Origin: Flavobacteriales bacterium
GTDB taxonomy: Bacteria; Bacteroidota; Bacteroidia; Flavobacteriales; Flavobacteriaceae
Length of the DNA stretch: 64,000 nucleotides
Reading direction: 5' to 3'
NCBI GenBank assembly: GCA_011526365.1
Contig: WTIO01000059.1
Coordinates: 15,217 to 79,216 of the forward strand
Shown here: positions 29,335 to 40,023 of the stretch, piece after piece
How the letters are laid out: every line of letters begins with the position of its first letter
Numbering within the stretch: the stretch's first letter is position 1
Program-made: the position numbers and the translations under genes
The notes under the pieces: model-generated
The model's input: only the letters and a program-made list of their open reading frames with translations
Told to the model about the DNA's origin: nothing
Databases searched by the model: none

Positions 29335-29342
29335 TATATTTG
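29335..29342 (+). promoter_or_regulatory. -7 box for pheT
   Basis: TATATTTG fits TAnnTTTG; a TTG at 29308-29310 is 24 bases upstream, longer than usual. It allows a leader of about 29 bases before the GTG. Confidence 0.5.
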
Positions 29343-29375
29343 CTCCCGAAAATTCAGCATTAAAAAGCGTTAGAA

Positions 29376-31799
29376 GTGAAAATATCCCACCAGTGGCTCT
29401 CCGACTTTCTTCAATTTGAAACAACTGTAGCGCAATGCGCTGAAATGCTAACCGACCTTGGACTTGAGGTGGAGGGCACTGCACCCTACACCAGCATTCC
29501 CGGCAATTTAGAAGGGATTGTTGTGGGAGAAGTAGTGGCCTGTAGTCAACATCCTAATGCCGATCGATTAAAAACCACCAAAGTGGACATTGGCACTGGA
29601 GATCCGCTCCCCATAGTGTGTGGCGCCCCCAATGTGGCCCAAGGGCAAAAAGTGTTGGTGGCAACCGTGGGAACTACCCTATACCCTACGGGCGGGGAAT
29701 CCTTCAAAATTAATAAGAGTAAAATTAGAGGCGAAGTGAGTCAGGGAATGATTTGCGCTGAAGACGAAATAGGAATTGGAACCGACCATTCGGGGATTGT
29801 TGTTTTGGATGCAAAGCACAAATTAGGTACCCCAGCAGCGGAAATTTATGAAGTAGTTACCGATACGGTATATGAAATTGGACTAACCCCCAACCGTGCG
29901 GACGCCATGAGCCATATGGGTGTAGCCCGCGACTTAAAGGCCGCCTGCATGCACCAGGAACTGCCCTTCACTTGGAGCAAAAGTGAATTTAGCATTCCCA
30001 ATTCTTCCACTGAAGAACGCATAATTAAAGTGGACGTGAAGGCTCCAGAAAAAGCCCCTTATTACTATGGCATTACCTTAAGTAATTTAAAGGTTAAGGC
30101 CTCCCCTGCTTGGATGCAACACCGACTGAAAGCCATTGGCATCCAGCCCAAAAACAATATAGTGGACATTACCAACTACGTTTTGCATGCCTATGGACAG
30201 CCACTACACGCCTTTGATGTCAACACCCTTAAGGGAGACGTAATAGTACAAACCTTACCCGAAGGCACGGCATTTACCACCCTTGACGGTGTAGAACGTA
30301 AACTGAGTGCCGAAGACCTGATGATTTGCGACCAACAGCAACCCCATTGTATTGCGGGAGTATTTGGTGGCTTGCATTCTGGAGTTACAGAAAAAACCAC
30401 TGCTATCTTTTTAGAAAGTGCCTATTTTGACCCAGTAAGCATCCGTAAAACGGCCAAACGCCACGGGCTAAACACCGATGCTTCATTTCGCTTTGAACGC
30501 GGTATAGACCCTGAAATTGGGCGAACAGCATTGGCCTATGCCGTAGAACTCATTTTAGAATATGCAGGTGGAGAGTGCAGCAGTGAAATTCAGGAAGTGT
30601 GTGCAGCCCCAAAAGAAGCTGTCGAATTGTTCCTTCAATACGAGTACATTAAAAAAACATTAGGTCTTGAAATTCCATTAGAAAACCTAAACACCATTTT
30701 AAGCGCCCTAGATATTGAAGTGAAGCAGGTGACCGATACTGGCTTGACCTTAAAAATTCCGACCTATCGCGTGGATGTTACCCGTCCTGCTGATGTGGTA
30801 GAAGAAATACTTCGCGTGTACGGATACAACGCTGTTCCCCTGCCTGAACACACCAAAATGCAATTGCCCGAATTTCAGGCTGTAACACCGGCTTCCATCA
30901 GCCAAGGGCTGGCCAACCAACTGGTGCATAAGGGCTTTTTTGAGGTGAAAAATAATTCTTTAACACGCCCTGGTTACCAAGCATTGTCAAAAGATTTGAG
31001 TAGCCGCCCAGCGGTAGCCCTCTTAAATCCTTTGGGGCAAGAACTTTCAGTGTTGCGCAGCAGCCTGCTGTTTGGATTACTAGAAAACATTCAGTACAAC
31101 GCAAACCGGCAACAAAAACACCTAAAGTTTTTTGAATTTGGCACGGTGTATGAAAAAACAGCTAAAGGCTATAAAGAAAGTCCCAAACTCGGTATTGTGG
31201 TTATGGGAACGCCTTTTAAAGAACACTGGCAAACTGGCGGACAAGATCACCCCTATTATTTTCTAAAAGGAGTGCTTGAAAACCTATTAGTACAACTAGG
31301 CATCAACACTAATGCTCCCGTATCAGATGTACCCGATTTTTTGGCAGAGGGCCTCACCGTTACTTCTGGAAAACAACCCTTGGCTTATTTGGGGCTTCCA
31401 GCACCTAAAATTGTCACTGCTTTCGGTATTGAACAAGCGTTCTGTTACGCTGAATTTGATTTAAATCATCCTGCATTTAAACCTAATAGCACCCATAAAA
31501 CGGTGTCCCCCATTCCAAAATTTCCCCAAAGCCAACGCGACTTTTCGTTACTGCTAGATACTGCAGTAACCTTTGAAGACATTAAACTACTCGCACAGCA
31601 AACATTAAAAAAGCAACTAGTAGAGGTAGCACTTTTTGATGTGTACACTGGGAAAAACTTGCCCAAAGGGAAAAAATCCTATGCGGTGCGGTTTGTTTTT
31701 CAAGACTCTAACAAAACCCTTACCGACAAAGCCGTAGACAAGGCTATGGAAAAGTTGCAACAGCGTTTAGAGAAGGAATTGGGCGCGCAACTACGTTAA
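29376..31799 (+). CDS. pheT: Phenylalanine--tRNA ligase beta subunit
   Basis: The beta subunit of PheRS, 807 residues, charging tRNA-Phe with the alpha subunit, which is not in this window. Domains in order are the N-terminal tRNA-binding (EMAP-like) domain (about 40-150), B3/B4 editing region, B5, the catalytic-like core and the C-terminal ferredoxin-fold anticodon domain (about 710-807). The start is GTG; the sequence KISHQWLSDF right after it matches the family's N-terminus. The alpha gene being elsewhere is common in Bacteroidota. Confidence 0.98.
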   Translation: MKISHQWLSDFLQFETTVAQCAEMLTDLGLEVEGTAPYTSIPGNLEGIVVGEVVACSQHPNADRLKTTKVDIGTGDPLPIVCGAPNVAQGQKVLVATVGTTLYPTGGESFKINKSKIRGEVSQGMICAEDEIGIGTDHSGIVVLDAKHKLGTPAAEIYEVVTDTVYEIGLTPNRADAMSHMGVARDLKAACMHQELPFTWSKSEFSIPNSSTEERIIKVDVKAPEKAPYYYGITLSNLKVKASPAWMQHRLKAIGIQPKNNIVDITNYVLHAYGQPLHAFDVNTLKGDVIVQTLPEGTAFTTLDGVERKLSAEDLMICDQQQPHCIAGVFGGLHSGVTEKTTAIFLESAYFDPVSIRKTAKRHGLNTDASFRFERGIDPEIGRTALAYAVELILEYAGGECSSEIQEVCAAPKEAVELFLQYEYIKKTLGLEIPLENLNTILSALDIEVKQVTDTGLTLKIPTYRVDVTRPADVVEEILRVYGYNAVPLPEHTKMQLPEFQAVTPASISQGLANQLVHKGFFEVKNNSLTRPGYQALSKDLSSRPAVALLNPLGQELSVLRSSLLFGLLENIQYNANRQQKHLKFFEFGTVYEKTAKGYKESPKLGIVVMGTPFKEHWQTGGQDHPYYFLKGVLENLLVQLGINTNAPVSDVPDFLAEGLTVTSGKQPLAYLGLPAPKIVTAFGIEQAFCYAEFDLNHPAFKPNSTHKTVSPIPKFPQSQRDFSLLLDTAVTFEDIKLLAQQTLKKQLVEVALFDVYTGKNLPKGKKSYAVRFVFQDSNKTLTDKAVDKAMEKLQQRLEKELGAQLR

Positions 31800-31875
31800 A
31801 TTTTAAAAAATAGCTTTTGGGACGTTGGATAAGCTAGGGATTATTTCTAATTTTACAAGTAAATGAAAGGGCTTT

Positions 31876-32556
31876 ATGATGAAGAATATATTCTCTCCCA
31901 CAAATATTGAAACTGCCTTAGGCGAAACAAAAGCTACCACAGTCAATACTTCTGATGTAGCCAATTTACTGAAAGGCATTACACCACAAAACCAAAGTGT
32001 CAATGCTTTTATTTTTGATGCCTTAGAAACTGATCGCATTTACCATATTGACACCATCAAAAAGGTGTGTGTGGATTACCGCCTGCGGTTTTTAGATAGC
32101 AAATACTTTAAGGGAAAAGTACCCCAAGAAGCTTTTGACAAAATAGAAGCCCTAGAAAATGAACACCACACAAAACTGGATCACTTTAAAATAATGGCGC
32201 CCTCTGTGTTGTTTGTTTTAGAGCGTACCGATGACCCCTTGTTGTTTGTGCCATTAGGCAACGACTACTTTTACCTTATCCACAAATGGGGTACCGATTT
32301 ACACCCCTTCCGAAAAGCATTGGTGTGGCCTTTCCGCTCCTTGCTAAACTTGAGCCTAACAGTTCTGTTGATAAGCTATGCACTAACGCTTATCACTCCC
32401 ATAAGTTTGTTTACGCGTACCCCTGACGCTACAAGTTTTTGGTTGTTGTTCTTTTTCATGTTTAAATCCATTGCCTCTGTAGTACTATTTGTAGGCTTTG
32501 CTTTAGGGAAAAACTTTAATCCCGCCATTTGGAACAGCAAATACAACAAAACCTAA
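31876..32556 (+). CDS. Conserved-type membrane protein of unknown function
   Basis: A 226-residue protein that I do not recognise. The first 150 residues are soluble, with an Arg/Lys-rich middle and a segment reading VPLGNDYFYLIHKWG; two hydrophobic helices follow at about 160-180 and 190-210, so the N-terminus is probably cytoplasmic. Two start codons in a row (ATG ATG) exist. Gap of 11 bases to the DUF2007-type gene. The function is unknown. Confidence 0.8.
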   Translation: MMKNIFSPTNIETALGETKATTVNTSDVANLLKGITPQNQSVNAFIFDALETDRIYHIDTIKKVCVDYRLRFLDSKYFKGKVPQEAFDKIEALENEHHTKLDHFKIMAPSVLFVLERTDDPLLFVPLGNDYFYLIHKWGTDLHPFRKALVWPFRSLLNLSLTVLLISYALTLITPISLFTRTPDATSFWLLFFFMFKSIASVVLFVGFALGKNFNPAIWNSKYNKT

Positions 32557-32567
32557 ACTCGCCCTAC

Positions 32568-32786
32568 ATGAGCCAAACCTTTGTACACATCTTTTCTGGA
32601 TCTGCTGTAGAAGTGTTGGCTTTGCGTGATGCCCTTCAGGCGGTGAACATTATTCCTGTAATTAAAGATGAGGCTGAGTCTGCCCGGCTGGCTGGTTTTG
32701 GTGCTACCCCAAACCTACAACGTGTTTTTGTGCACCCCGATGAAGCGACCGAAGCCCAACGCATTTGCAACAAATTATTTGCGTAA
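32568..32786 (+). CDS. DUF2007-type small protein
   Basis: A 72-residue protein fitting the DUF2007 family (small alpha/beta fold, sometimes called putative prokaryotic signal-transducing protein). The segment EVLALRDALQAVNIIPVIKDE and the GATPNLQRVFVHPDEA region are typical. The ORF is open upstream into the previous gene; the ATG at 32568 matches the family's start. No enzymatic residues are evident. Confidence 0.8.
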   Translation: MSQTFVHIFSGSAVEVLALRDALQAVNIIPVIKDEAESARLAGFGATPNLQRVFVHPDEATEAQRICNKLFA

Positions 32787-32890
32787 AATTACTTTTTAGG
32801 GTTTCAGTATTCCCCAACATTTTCTATTTTTAGACGAACCAAATTGAATGGAACTGTAATTGTACAGTGGCATTCCCTAATTTTTATGTT

Positions 32891-34552
32891 ATGAATACGA
32901 GCTTTGAGTCGCTGGATTATATCATTTTTGCGCTTTACGCGGTTGTCATCCTTGGTGTAGGCCTTTGGGTATCTCGCACCAAAAAAGGAGAAGAAAAAAA
33001 TGCTGAAGACTATTTTTTGGCAGGAAAGTCCTTGCCCTGGTGGGCGATAGGTGCTTCTTTAATTGCGGCCAATATTTCGGCAGAGCAGTTTATTGGAATG
33101 TCAGGATCTGGCTTTGCCGTGGGACTGGCCATTGCATCCTATGAGTGGATGGCGGCCATTACCCTACTTCTTGTCGGGAAATTTTTCCTCCCTATTTTCA
33201 TTAAAAAAGAACTCTATACCATTCCCGAATTTGTTGAAAAACGCTATTCCAGTCAACTTAAAACCATCTTGGCCTGTTTTTGGATTGGTCTCTACATTTT
33301 TGTAAACCTCGCCTCAGTACTCTATTTGGGGGGACTGGCACTCAATACCATTTTGGGAATCGACATGCTAACGGGTGTTATTTGCCTGGCCTTGTTTGCA
33401 GCAGCCTACTCCCTTTACGGAGGACTCTCTGCTGTAGCATGGACAGATATTATTCAAGTAGTGGTGCTTATCCTTGGGGGATTAATCACTACGTATTTGG
33501 CCTTAGATACCGTTTCTGGGGGTGCTGGGTTTATGAGTGGCTTAAAAACTGTTTATGCTGCTGTACCCGAAAAATTTGATATGATTCTTGAAAAATCCAA
33601 TCCCGAATATATGAATCTCCCAGGCATAGGAGTTTTGGTTGGAGGTATGTGGATTGCCAATGTGTATTATTGGGGCTTCAATCAATACATTATTCAACGT
33701 ACCCTAGCAGCGAAGTCACTGGCCGAATCCCAAAAGGGAATTCTTTTTGCTGCTGGACTTAAAATGATTATTCCTTTAATTGTAGTAATTCCTGGTATTG
33801 CTGCCTATGTAATTACCAACGATCCTGGTCTATTAGGTAGTTTAGGAGAAGCTGGAACGGCCAATATGCCTACCGCAGGGGCCTCAGACAAGGCATTTCC
33901 TTGGTTAATGCAGTTTCTTCCTACGGGCTTAAAAGGGGTCGCCATTGCTGCACTTGCTGCGGCTATAGTGTCCTCTTTAGCATCTATGCTAAATTCTACA
34001 GCAACCATTTTTACCATGGACATCTACAAGCCGTTGATTAATACCAAGGCCTCCGACAAGACTACGGTTAATGTAGGCCGTATCTCAGCCTTAATTTCAC
34101 TTGTTATTGCTACCATCATGGCACCCTTGTTAGGTGGAATAGATCAAGCGTTTCAGTTTATCCAAGAATACACCGGTGTTGTTAGCCCCGGTATTTTAGC
34201 CGTATTTGTGCTAGGGCTGTTTTGGAAAAAAACCTCTAACAAAGGAGCCATTTATGGTGCCTTGGCCTCCATTCCCATCGCCTTATTCTTTAAAGTAGGA
34301 CCCAAAGGTTGGGCGGCTTCTTCGGCATTGGCGGACTGGTTCCCCACCCTCCCTTTCTTAGATCAAATGGGTTTAACAGCCTTACTATCCATGTTGGTGA
34401 TTGCCATTGTAAGCCGACAGGAAAACCGTAGTGGCGATGACGCCAAAGGAATCCCATTAGAGAAAGGCATTTTTGCTACCCCTGCAGTATTTAATGTTGG
34501 TGCCTTTGCACTACTACTTATTACTGCTGCTTTATATGCACTTTTCTGGTAA
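32891..34552 (+). CDS. SGLT-like sodium:solute symporter (SSS family)
   Basis: A 553-residue inner-membrane transporter with about 13-14 helices, of the SSS family close to vSGLT/SGLT (sodium/sugar symporters). The segments ANISAEQFIGMSG and SYEWMAAITLL match the sugar-transporting group, and the SSLASMLNSTATIFTMD stretch is the Na+-site helix (TM8). Substrate is likely a sugar or polyol, but this is inference. The GTG at 32867 is open in frame; the ATG at 32891 is preferred as it directly precedes the first helix. Confidence 0.93.
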   Translation: MNTSFESLDYIIFALYAVVILGVGLWVSRTKKGEEKNAEDYFLAGKSLPWWAIGASLIAANISAEQFIGMSGSGFAVGLAIASYEWMAAITLLLVGKFFLPIFIKKELYTIPEFVEKRYSSQLKTILACFWIGLYIFVNLASVLYLGGLALNTILGIDMLTGVICLALFAAAYSLYGGLSAVAWTDIIQVVVLILGGLITTYLALDTVSGGAGFMSGLKTVYAAVPEKFDMILEKSNPEYMNLPGIGVLVGGMWIANVYYWGFNQYIIQRTLAAKSLAESQKGILFAAGLKMIIPLIVVIPGIAAYVITNDPGLLGSLGEAGTANMPTAGASDKAFPWLMQFLPTGLKGVAIAALAAAIVSSLASMLNSTATIFTMDIYKPLINTKASDKTTVNVGRISALISLVIATIMAPLLGGIDQAFQFIQEYTGVVSPGILAVFVLGLFWKKTSNKGAIYGALASIPIALFFKVGPKGWAASSALADWFPTLPFLDQMGLTALLSMLVIAIVSRQENRSGDDAKGIPLEKGIFATPAVFNVGAFALLLITAALYALFW

Positions 34553-34764
34553 TAATTGTAAAAGGTGGCTTCGACAGGCTCAGCCACCGGGTTTTATAAA
34601 ACAAATGCTCCAAGGGGGGTGAGCTCATCGAACCCCAGTAATGGGTGCAAGAAGGCTTTCGGGAAGATTAGTCACCGGGCTTTGGAAAAGCTCAGCGACA
34701 GGAATCTCGGAATTACATAGGTACAACAAAACAAAAATTTAGTACAATTCAGAAAGATTTTTTC
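34553..34764. repeat. Intergenic spacer with palindromic repeat (TTCGACAGGCTC type) and second hairpin
   Basis: The 212-base spacer holds an inverted repeat at 34564-34588 (GGTGGCT ... AGCCACC around TCGACAGGCTC), and GGGGT at 34616-34620 can pair with ACCCC at 34632-34636. A degenerate copy lies near 34670-34700. TTCGACAGGCTCAG-type units occur as scattered repeats in many bacteria, from memory. It could end transcription of the symporter gene, but lacks a T-run. Confidence 0.65.
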
Positions 34765-36897
34765 ATGAAAAAAGTACTCTCCATTTTCGTTCTAACCCTT
34801 TTTTGGGCATGTCAACAACCTGCAGTACTAACCTATCCTGAAACCAAAAAGAAACCTGTAGTAGACACCTATTTTGATACAGAAGTGGTGGACAATTACC
34901 GCTGGTTGGAAGACGACTTAAGCGAGGAAACAGCGCAATGGGTAGAAACACAAAACAAACTTACCTTTGGAGAGTTAGAAAAAATTCCCTTCAGAGCAGC
35001 GCTCCAATCACGCCTCGAAAAATTGTGGAATTATGAAAAAATTGGTGCCCCGTACAAAGAAGGTGAATACACCTACTTTTCAAAAAATGAAGGGCTACAA
35101 AACCAATATGTTATTTACCGCTATAAAAAAGACAAAGCAGTTGCTGAAGTTTTCTTGGACCCCAATACTTTTTCAGCCGATGGCACTACTTCACTTGCGG
35201 GATTAAGCTTTTCAAAAAACGGTAAAATGGCCGCCTATGCTATCTCAGAGGGAGGCAGCGATTGGCGCAAGGTGATTGTAATGAATGTAGAAACCAAAAG
35301 CATCACCGAAGACACCCTTACTAACATAAAATTTAGCGGGATTAACTGGCGTAATAATGACGGCTTTTTCTATTCGAGCTATGACAAACCAGAGGGCAGC
35401 GAATTATCCCAAAAAACGGATCAACACAAATTGTATTATCATAAATTGGGTAGCTCACAACAAAACGATGTACTCATTTTTGGCGGCACAGAAAAATACC
35501 GCTATGTGGGCACTCAAGTTACTGACGATGGCAGATACTTACTGATTTCTGCAGCTACTTCTACTTCTGGAAACAAACTTTTTCTTAAAGACCTAAGCAA
35601 AAAAAATGCCCCTTTAGTAGTAATGGCAGCTGACGATGAAAACGACCACTACCTCCTTGAGAGTGAAGGCAACACCCTATTTCTTGTAACCAATTACAAA
35701 GCACCCAATCAGCGACTGGTTAAGGTGTCAGCAAAAAATCCTGCCAAAGAAAATTGGAAGGATGTTATTCCCAATAAAGAACACGTACTCAGTGTGACTT
35801 CTGGAGGAGGGTATTTTTTCGCTGAATATATGATAGATGCAGTATCACAAGTCTATCAATACGATTTTGATGGTACTAATTTGGGTAAAATTGAACTCCC
35901 AGGCGTGGGATCTACTTCTGGGTTTTCAGGAAAAAAAGAAGATAACACCCTCTACTACCGCTTCACCAATTATGCTACGCCTGGAGTAATTTATGCCTAC
36001 ACACCCAAAACTCAAGAAAGCAAGCTCTACTGGGAGCCCCCAATTGATTTTACCCCCAGTGATTATGTTTCTACTCAGGTGTTTTACACCTCTAAGGATG
36101 GTACTAAAGTACCAATGATTATCACCCACAAGAAAGGACTAAAACTAAACGGAAAAAACCCTACAATTCTGTATGGTTACGGAGGATTTAACGTCAGTTT
36201 AACCCCGCGATTTAGCACACAAAATGCGGTGTGGCTGGAACAGGGAGGAATTTATGCCGTGCCCAACCTCAGAGGGGGTGGCGAATACGGAAAAGCATGG
36301 CATAAGGCCGGTACACAAATGCAAAAGCAAAATGTATTTGACGACTTTATTGCTGCTGCAGAATACCTAATTGAAGAAAACTATACGTCATCCGACTATT
36401 TGGCCATTCGTGGGGGATCCAACGGGGGGCTTTTAGTGGGTGCCACAATGACGCAACGCCCCGAATTAATGAAAGTAGCACTACCCGCTGTTGGTGTGCT
36501 CGATATGCTGCGCTACCACACCTTTACTGCTGGTGCAGGCTGGGCCTATGATTATGGTACAGCGGAGGGTTCAAAGGAAATGTTTGACTATTTAAAAGGG
36601 TATTCTCCTGTACATAATGTAACCCCCGGTGTGGCCTACCCTGCCACCCTAATTACCACAGGGGATCATGATGACCGTGTGGTGCCAGCGCACTCCTTTA
36701 AATTTGCTGCTGAACTTCAAGACAAACATCAGGGAAGCAACCCTGTACTCATTCGCATTGAAACCAATGCCGGGCATGGGGCCGGTACTCCTGTAAGCAA
36801 ACGCATTGAACAAGCAGCCGATATTTTTGGGTTTACCCTATACAATATGGGATTTCGCGTACTCCCCGAAAAGACACAGGGAAAAATTAAGGGGTGA
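34765..36897 (+). CDS. Prolyl oligopeptidase (S9A) lipoprotein
   Basis: A 710-residue serine peptidase that cuts short peptides after proline. A lipoprotein signal ends in ACQ (Cys at residue 13). The N-terminal seven-bladed propeller spans about 90-430; the hydrolase domain has the nucleophile Ser552 in GGSNGG, the DDRV aspartate and the AGHGAG histidine segment. Length fits prolyl oligopeptidases with an export signal. It probably recovers proline from peptides in the periplasm. Converges on the ABC-F gene with 7 bases between. Confidence 0.95.
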   Translation: MKKVLSIFVLTLFWACQQPAVLTYPETKKKPVVDTYFDTEVVDNYRWLEDDLSEETAQWVETQNKLTFGELEKIPFRAALQSRLEKLWNYEKIGAPYKEGEYTYFSKNEGLQNQYVIYRYKKDKAVAEVFLDPNTFSADGTTSLAGLSFSKNGKMAAYAISEGGSDWRKVIVMNVETKSITEDTLTNIKFSGINWRNNDGFFYSSYDKPEGSELSQKTDQHKLYYHKLGSSQQNDVLIFGGTEKYRYVGTQVTDDGRYLLISAATSTSGNKLFLKDLSKKNAPLVVMAADDENDHYLLESEGNTLFLVTNYKAPNQRLVKVSAKNPAKENWKDVIPNKEHVLSVTSGGGYFFAEYMIDAVSQVYQYDFDGTNLGKIELPGVGSTSGFSGKKEDNTLYYRFTNYATPGVIYAYTPKTQESKLYWEPPIDFTPSDYVSTQVFYTSKDGTKVPMIITHKKGLKLNGKNPTILYGYGGFNVSLTPRFSTQNAVWLEQGGIYAVPNLRGGGEYGKAWHKAGTQMQKQNVFDDFIAAAEYLIEENYTSSDYLAIRGGSNGGLLVGATMTQRPELMKVALPAVGVLDMLRYHTFTAGAGWAYDYGTAEGSKEMFDYLKGYSPVHNVTPGVAYPATLITTGDHDDRVVPAHSFKFAAELQDKHQGSNPVLIRIETNAGHGAGTPVSKRIEQAADIFGFTLYNMGFRVLPEKTQGKIKG

Positions 36898-36904
36898 TTA
36901 ATTG

Positions 36905-38527
36905 CTAGGCGTACATCTTTTCCCGTAGGTCCTTCACTTTAGGGTCCTGCATATAATCGTCAAAGGTTGTGTAACGGTCAATAGCGCCCTGAGGGGTCAG
37001 CTCTAAAATCCTGTTCCCCACGGTTTGCGCAAAAGCATGATCGTGTGTGGCACACAACAGTGTTCCCTTAAAGTTTTTTAAGCTGTTGTTAAATGCAGTA
37101 ATGGTTTCCAAATCTAAATGGTTGGTTGGCTCGTCTAGCATGAGTACATTGGCCCGCGTCATCATCATACGCGAAAGCATGCAACGCACTTTTTCACCCC
37201 CAGACAGAACGTTAGATCCCTTGAGTGCTTCTTCCCCACTAAAAAGCATTTTCCCTAAAAACCCGCGTAAATAGACTTCCTCGCGTTCTTCATCGGTTTT
37301 GGCCCACTGTCGCAGCCAATCCACCAAATTCATAGCGTCAGAAAAGTAATCGTCATGATTAAGAGGCAAGTAAGCGGTTTGTGTGGTCACTCCCCAATCT
37401 ACTTTTCCTGTGTCGGGCTTTAATTGCTGGTTAATGATCTCAAAAAAAGCAGTTACAGCGCGGGAGTCTTTTGAAAATACAATCACCTTGTCCCCTTTGG
37501 CCAAATTGATGTTTACCTTGGAGAACAATTGTTCGCCTTCCATTGCATAGGAAAGAGATTCTACATTAAGGATTTGGTCTCCCGCCTGACGTTCCTGTTC
37601 AAAAATCAGTGCAGGATATCTTCTGCTGGAAGGCCGAATTTCCTCAATATTTAACTTTTCAATCATTTTTTTACGGGAAGTAGCCTGTTTGGATTTTGCT
37701 ACATTGGCGGAAAAACGAGCAATAAATTCCTGCAGCTCCTTCTTCTTTTCTTCAGCTTTTTTGTTTTGCTGTGCCCGTTGACGCGCCGCCAACTGACTGG
37801 ATTCATACCAAAAGGTGTAGTTCCCCGAATAGTGATTGATTTTTCCAAAGTCGATATCAGAAATATGGGTACACACGGCGTCTAAAAAATGACGGTCGTG
37901 CGAAACAACAATTACCGTGTGCTCATATTGGGCTAAAAAGGCTTCCAGCCAATTGATGGTTTCATAGTCCAGATCGTTGGTGGGCTCGTCCATAATCAAC
38001 ACATCGGGAGTACCAAACAGGGCTTGAGCCAAAAGTACACGTACTTTTTGTTTTCCGTCCAAATCGGACATTTGCCCATAGTGCAAACTTTCAGGAATTC
38101 CTAAATTGGACAATAAGGTGGCGGCTTCACTATCAGCATTCCAACCATTCATTTCTTCAAATTCTAACTGCAAGGCCCCCACACGTTCCCCATCGGTATC
38201 AGAAAAATCCTCCTTGGCATAAATGGCCTCCATTTCACTTTTAACACGAAACAGCTCGGCATTTCCCCGTAAAACTGTCTCCAGTACAGGAAAGGCATCG
38301 CAGGCGTTGTGGTTTTGTTCCAACACCGACAAGCGTTTGCCGGGTTCTAGCTGGATGTTGCCCGAATTGGGCTCTAAAACACCCGAAAGCACTTTTAAAA
38401 AAGTGGATTTTCCCGCACCATTGGCGCCAATTATTCCATAGCAGTTCCCCGCAGTGAAAGTAATATTGACCTCGTCAAATAAAATGCGTTTTCCAAATTG
38501 GACAGAAACGTTGTTGGCTGTTAACAT
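36905..38527 (-). CDS. ABC-F family ATPase (YbiT/EttA type)
   Basis: A soluble 540-residue protein with two ABC ATPase halves and no membrane part, of the ABC-F family, which acts on the ribosome. Walker A GANGAGKST is near residue 38; Walker B MDEPTNDLD and MLDEPTNHLD occur in the two halves, with signature LSGGEK in the second. The linker (about 240-310) is rich in Lys/Gln and charged residues. The second-half Walker A (VFSKDSRAVTAF) lacks the Lys, which is seen in YbiT-like members. The start 38527 is chosen because the 15-codon extension sits on the -7 box. Confidence 0.93.
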   Translation of the reverse strand: MLTANNVSVQFGKRILFDEVNITFTAGNCYGIIGANGAGKSTFLKVLSGVLEPNSGNIQLEPGKRLSVLEQNHNACDAFPVLETVLRGNAELFRVKSEMEAIYAKEDFSDTDGERVGALQLEFEEMNGWNADSEAATLLSNLGIPESLHYGQMSDLDGKQKVRVLLAQALFGTPDVLIMDEPTNDLDYETINWLEAFLAQYEHTVIVVSHDRHFLDAVCTHISDIDFGKINHYSGNYTFWYESSQLAARQRAQQNKKAEEKKKELQEFIARFSANVAKSKQATSRKKMIEKLNIEEIRPSSRRYPALIFEQERQAGDQILNVESLSYAMEGEQLFSKVNINLAKGDKVIVFSKDSRAVTAFFEIINQQLKPDTGKVDWGVTTQTAYLPLNHDDYFSDAMNLVDWLRQWAKTDEEREEVYLRGFLGKMLFSGEEALKGSNVLSGGEKVRCMLSRMMMTRANVLMLDEPTNHLDLETITAFNNSLKNFKGTLLCATHDHAFAQTVGNRILELTPQGAIDRYTTFDDYMQDPKVKDLREKMYA

Positions 38528-38542
38528 TTGGTAATTTTTTCG

Positions 38543-38550
38543 CAAAAGTA
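38543..38550 (-). promoter_or_regulatory. -7 box for ABC-F gene
   Basis: On the minus strand TACTTTTG fits TAnnTTTG; the ATG at 38527 follows with a predicted leader of about 11 bases. Confidence 0.5.
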
Positions 38551-38582
38551 AACAAAACCACTGGAGTGCCATGACTTTTTTT

Positions 38583-38590
38583 TACCTTCG
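38583..38590 (+). promoter_or_regulatory. Variant -7 box TACCTTCG before the thioredoxin-like lipoprotein gene
   Basis: TACCTTCG differs from TAnnTTTG by one base; the same octamer occurs at 41664 and 47579. The predicted start leaves a leader of about 37 bases. Confidence 0.35.
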
Positions 38591-38631
38591 AATGGTGTGC
38601 ATAAGAACCCTTAGTATTTGATTGTAAGCCG

Positions 38632-40023
38632 ATGAAAAATAGCCAGATTTCAACTTTCACCTTTCTTCTTTTAGCCTTTTTTATTTTCGGTAGCAGCTGT
38701 ACACGAACTACCAACGAAGGTTTATTCTTTGGCGGGCAAATCATCAATCCAACAGCCCCCTATGTTACCCTCTACAAGGATAATGTTGCCATTGACTGCC
38801 TACTGCTCAATGAAGACAACCGATTTTTTAAGCAGTACGACAGTCTTGTGGACGGTATTTATACCCTAGAACACATCCCACACCACCAATCTATTTTTAT
38901 AGAAAAAGGAGATAGTATGTGGGTGCGCATCAATACCAGTGCATTTCAGGAATCAGCAGTTTTTTCCGGTAAGGGGGCTCCAAAAAACAATTTCCTCATC
39001 GAATTGGAATTGCAGTTGGAACGGGAAAATGATTTTTTGGCAGGAATGTATTCTGAAAATCAGTTGGTTTTTAAGCGAATCATTGATTCATTAAAAGAAG
39101 AAAAACGCCTACTGTGGAAACAATTGGATAGTTTTAATGCGCAAACCACTTTTGCTAAAGACATCACCCGTTCTGCCTTCATTTATCCTTATGCTACGCG
39201 CTTGGAACGCTATGCCCTACTGCGTGGTACCCAATGGAATGCAGCGGAAGACAGTGTGTTTTTTGACTTTAGAAGTTCCTTAGACTTCAACGCCAACGAT
39301 TTATCCTTTTTTGATCCTTACATTAATTACCTGCTCAATTACCTCAATCAGGAGGTGTTGGACAGTGGACAAAACTATTTCCTTGCCCAACAAGAATCGG
39401 AGCACAATTACAAGCGAATGCAGTTGATTGACGCTGCAATTAAAGGGGAAGACCTGCGCAATAACTTGTCGCGTGCTGTAGCCCTGGAAGAAATCTTAAA
39501 TTTTGAAAATCACAAGTTGCACAGTGACTTTTTGGATTTGTATTTCAAGATAAACAGTTCGCCTTCATATTTAAAAGAAGTTACTGCAATCCATAAGGAC
39601 ATTGATGACTTGCGCATTGGGGCGCAACTGCCCGAGATCGAATTACAAAACAGCAGCATGAAAAAGGTTAAAAGCAATTTGCTTTTTGATGGACGCCCAG
39701 TAGTCATTTACTTTTGGTCGCAAACCGAAATGAACCACTACAGAAAAACCATAGCGCAAACCCGAAAACTAAGCCAAAAATTCCCCCAATACCGTTTTAT
39801 AGGGGTTTGCATTCAACCGTTTAATGCAATGGCACTGCAAGCCAACAATGTGATGGGCTTAAATGCTCAAGATCAGTTTGCAGCTTTTGAATTTGAAGAA
39901 ATTAGTAAAAAATGGGTAATAACCTTACTCAATAAGGCGATAGTTACCGATGCGCAGGGAGGCATTATTGACGGCTTCGCCAATTATTTAGCCCCCAATT
40001 TTGAGGAGGTGCTCAACAACTAA
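38632..40023 (+). CDS. Thioredoxin-fold lipoprotein without a CxxC motif
   Basis: A 463-residue lipoprotein (signal ends in GSSC, Cys at residue 23) with a DUF4369-like middle and a C-terminal thioredoxin-like domain (about 330-463). Where the redox pair WCxxC is expected, the sequence reads FWSQTEMN (Trp362, Ser363), so both cysteines are missing. It may be a binding or scaffolding relative rather than an oxidoreductase. Convergent with the transaldolase gene (4-base stop overlap CTAA). Confidence 0.8.
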   Translation: MKNSQISTFTFLLLAFFIFGSSCTRTTNEGLFFGGQIINPTAPYVTLYKDNVAIDCLLLNEDNRFFKQYDSLVDGIYTLEHIPHHQSIFIEKGDSMWVRINTSAFQESAVFSGKGAPKNNFLIELELQLERENDFLAGMYSENQLVFKRIIDSLKEEKRLLWKQLDSFNAQTTFAKDITRSAFIYPYATRLERYALLRGTQWNAAEDSVFFDFRSSLDFNANDLSFFDPYINYLLNYLNQEVLDSGQNYFLAQQESEHNYKRMQLIDAAIKGEDLRNNLSRAVALEEILNFENHKLHSDFLDLYFKINSSPSYLKEVTAIHKDIDDLRIGAQLPEIELQNSSMKKVKSNLLFDGRPVVIYFWSQTEMNHYRKTIAQTRKLSQKFPQYRFIGVCIQPFNAMALQANNVMGLNAQDQFAAFEFEEISKKWVITLLNKAIVTDAQGGIIDGFANYLAPNFEEVLNN

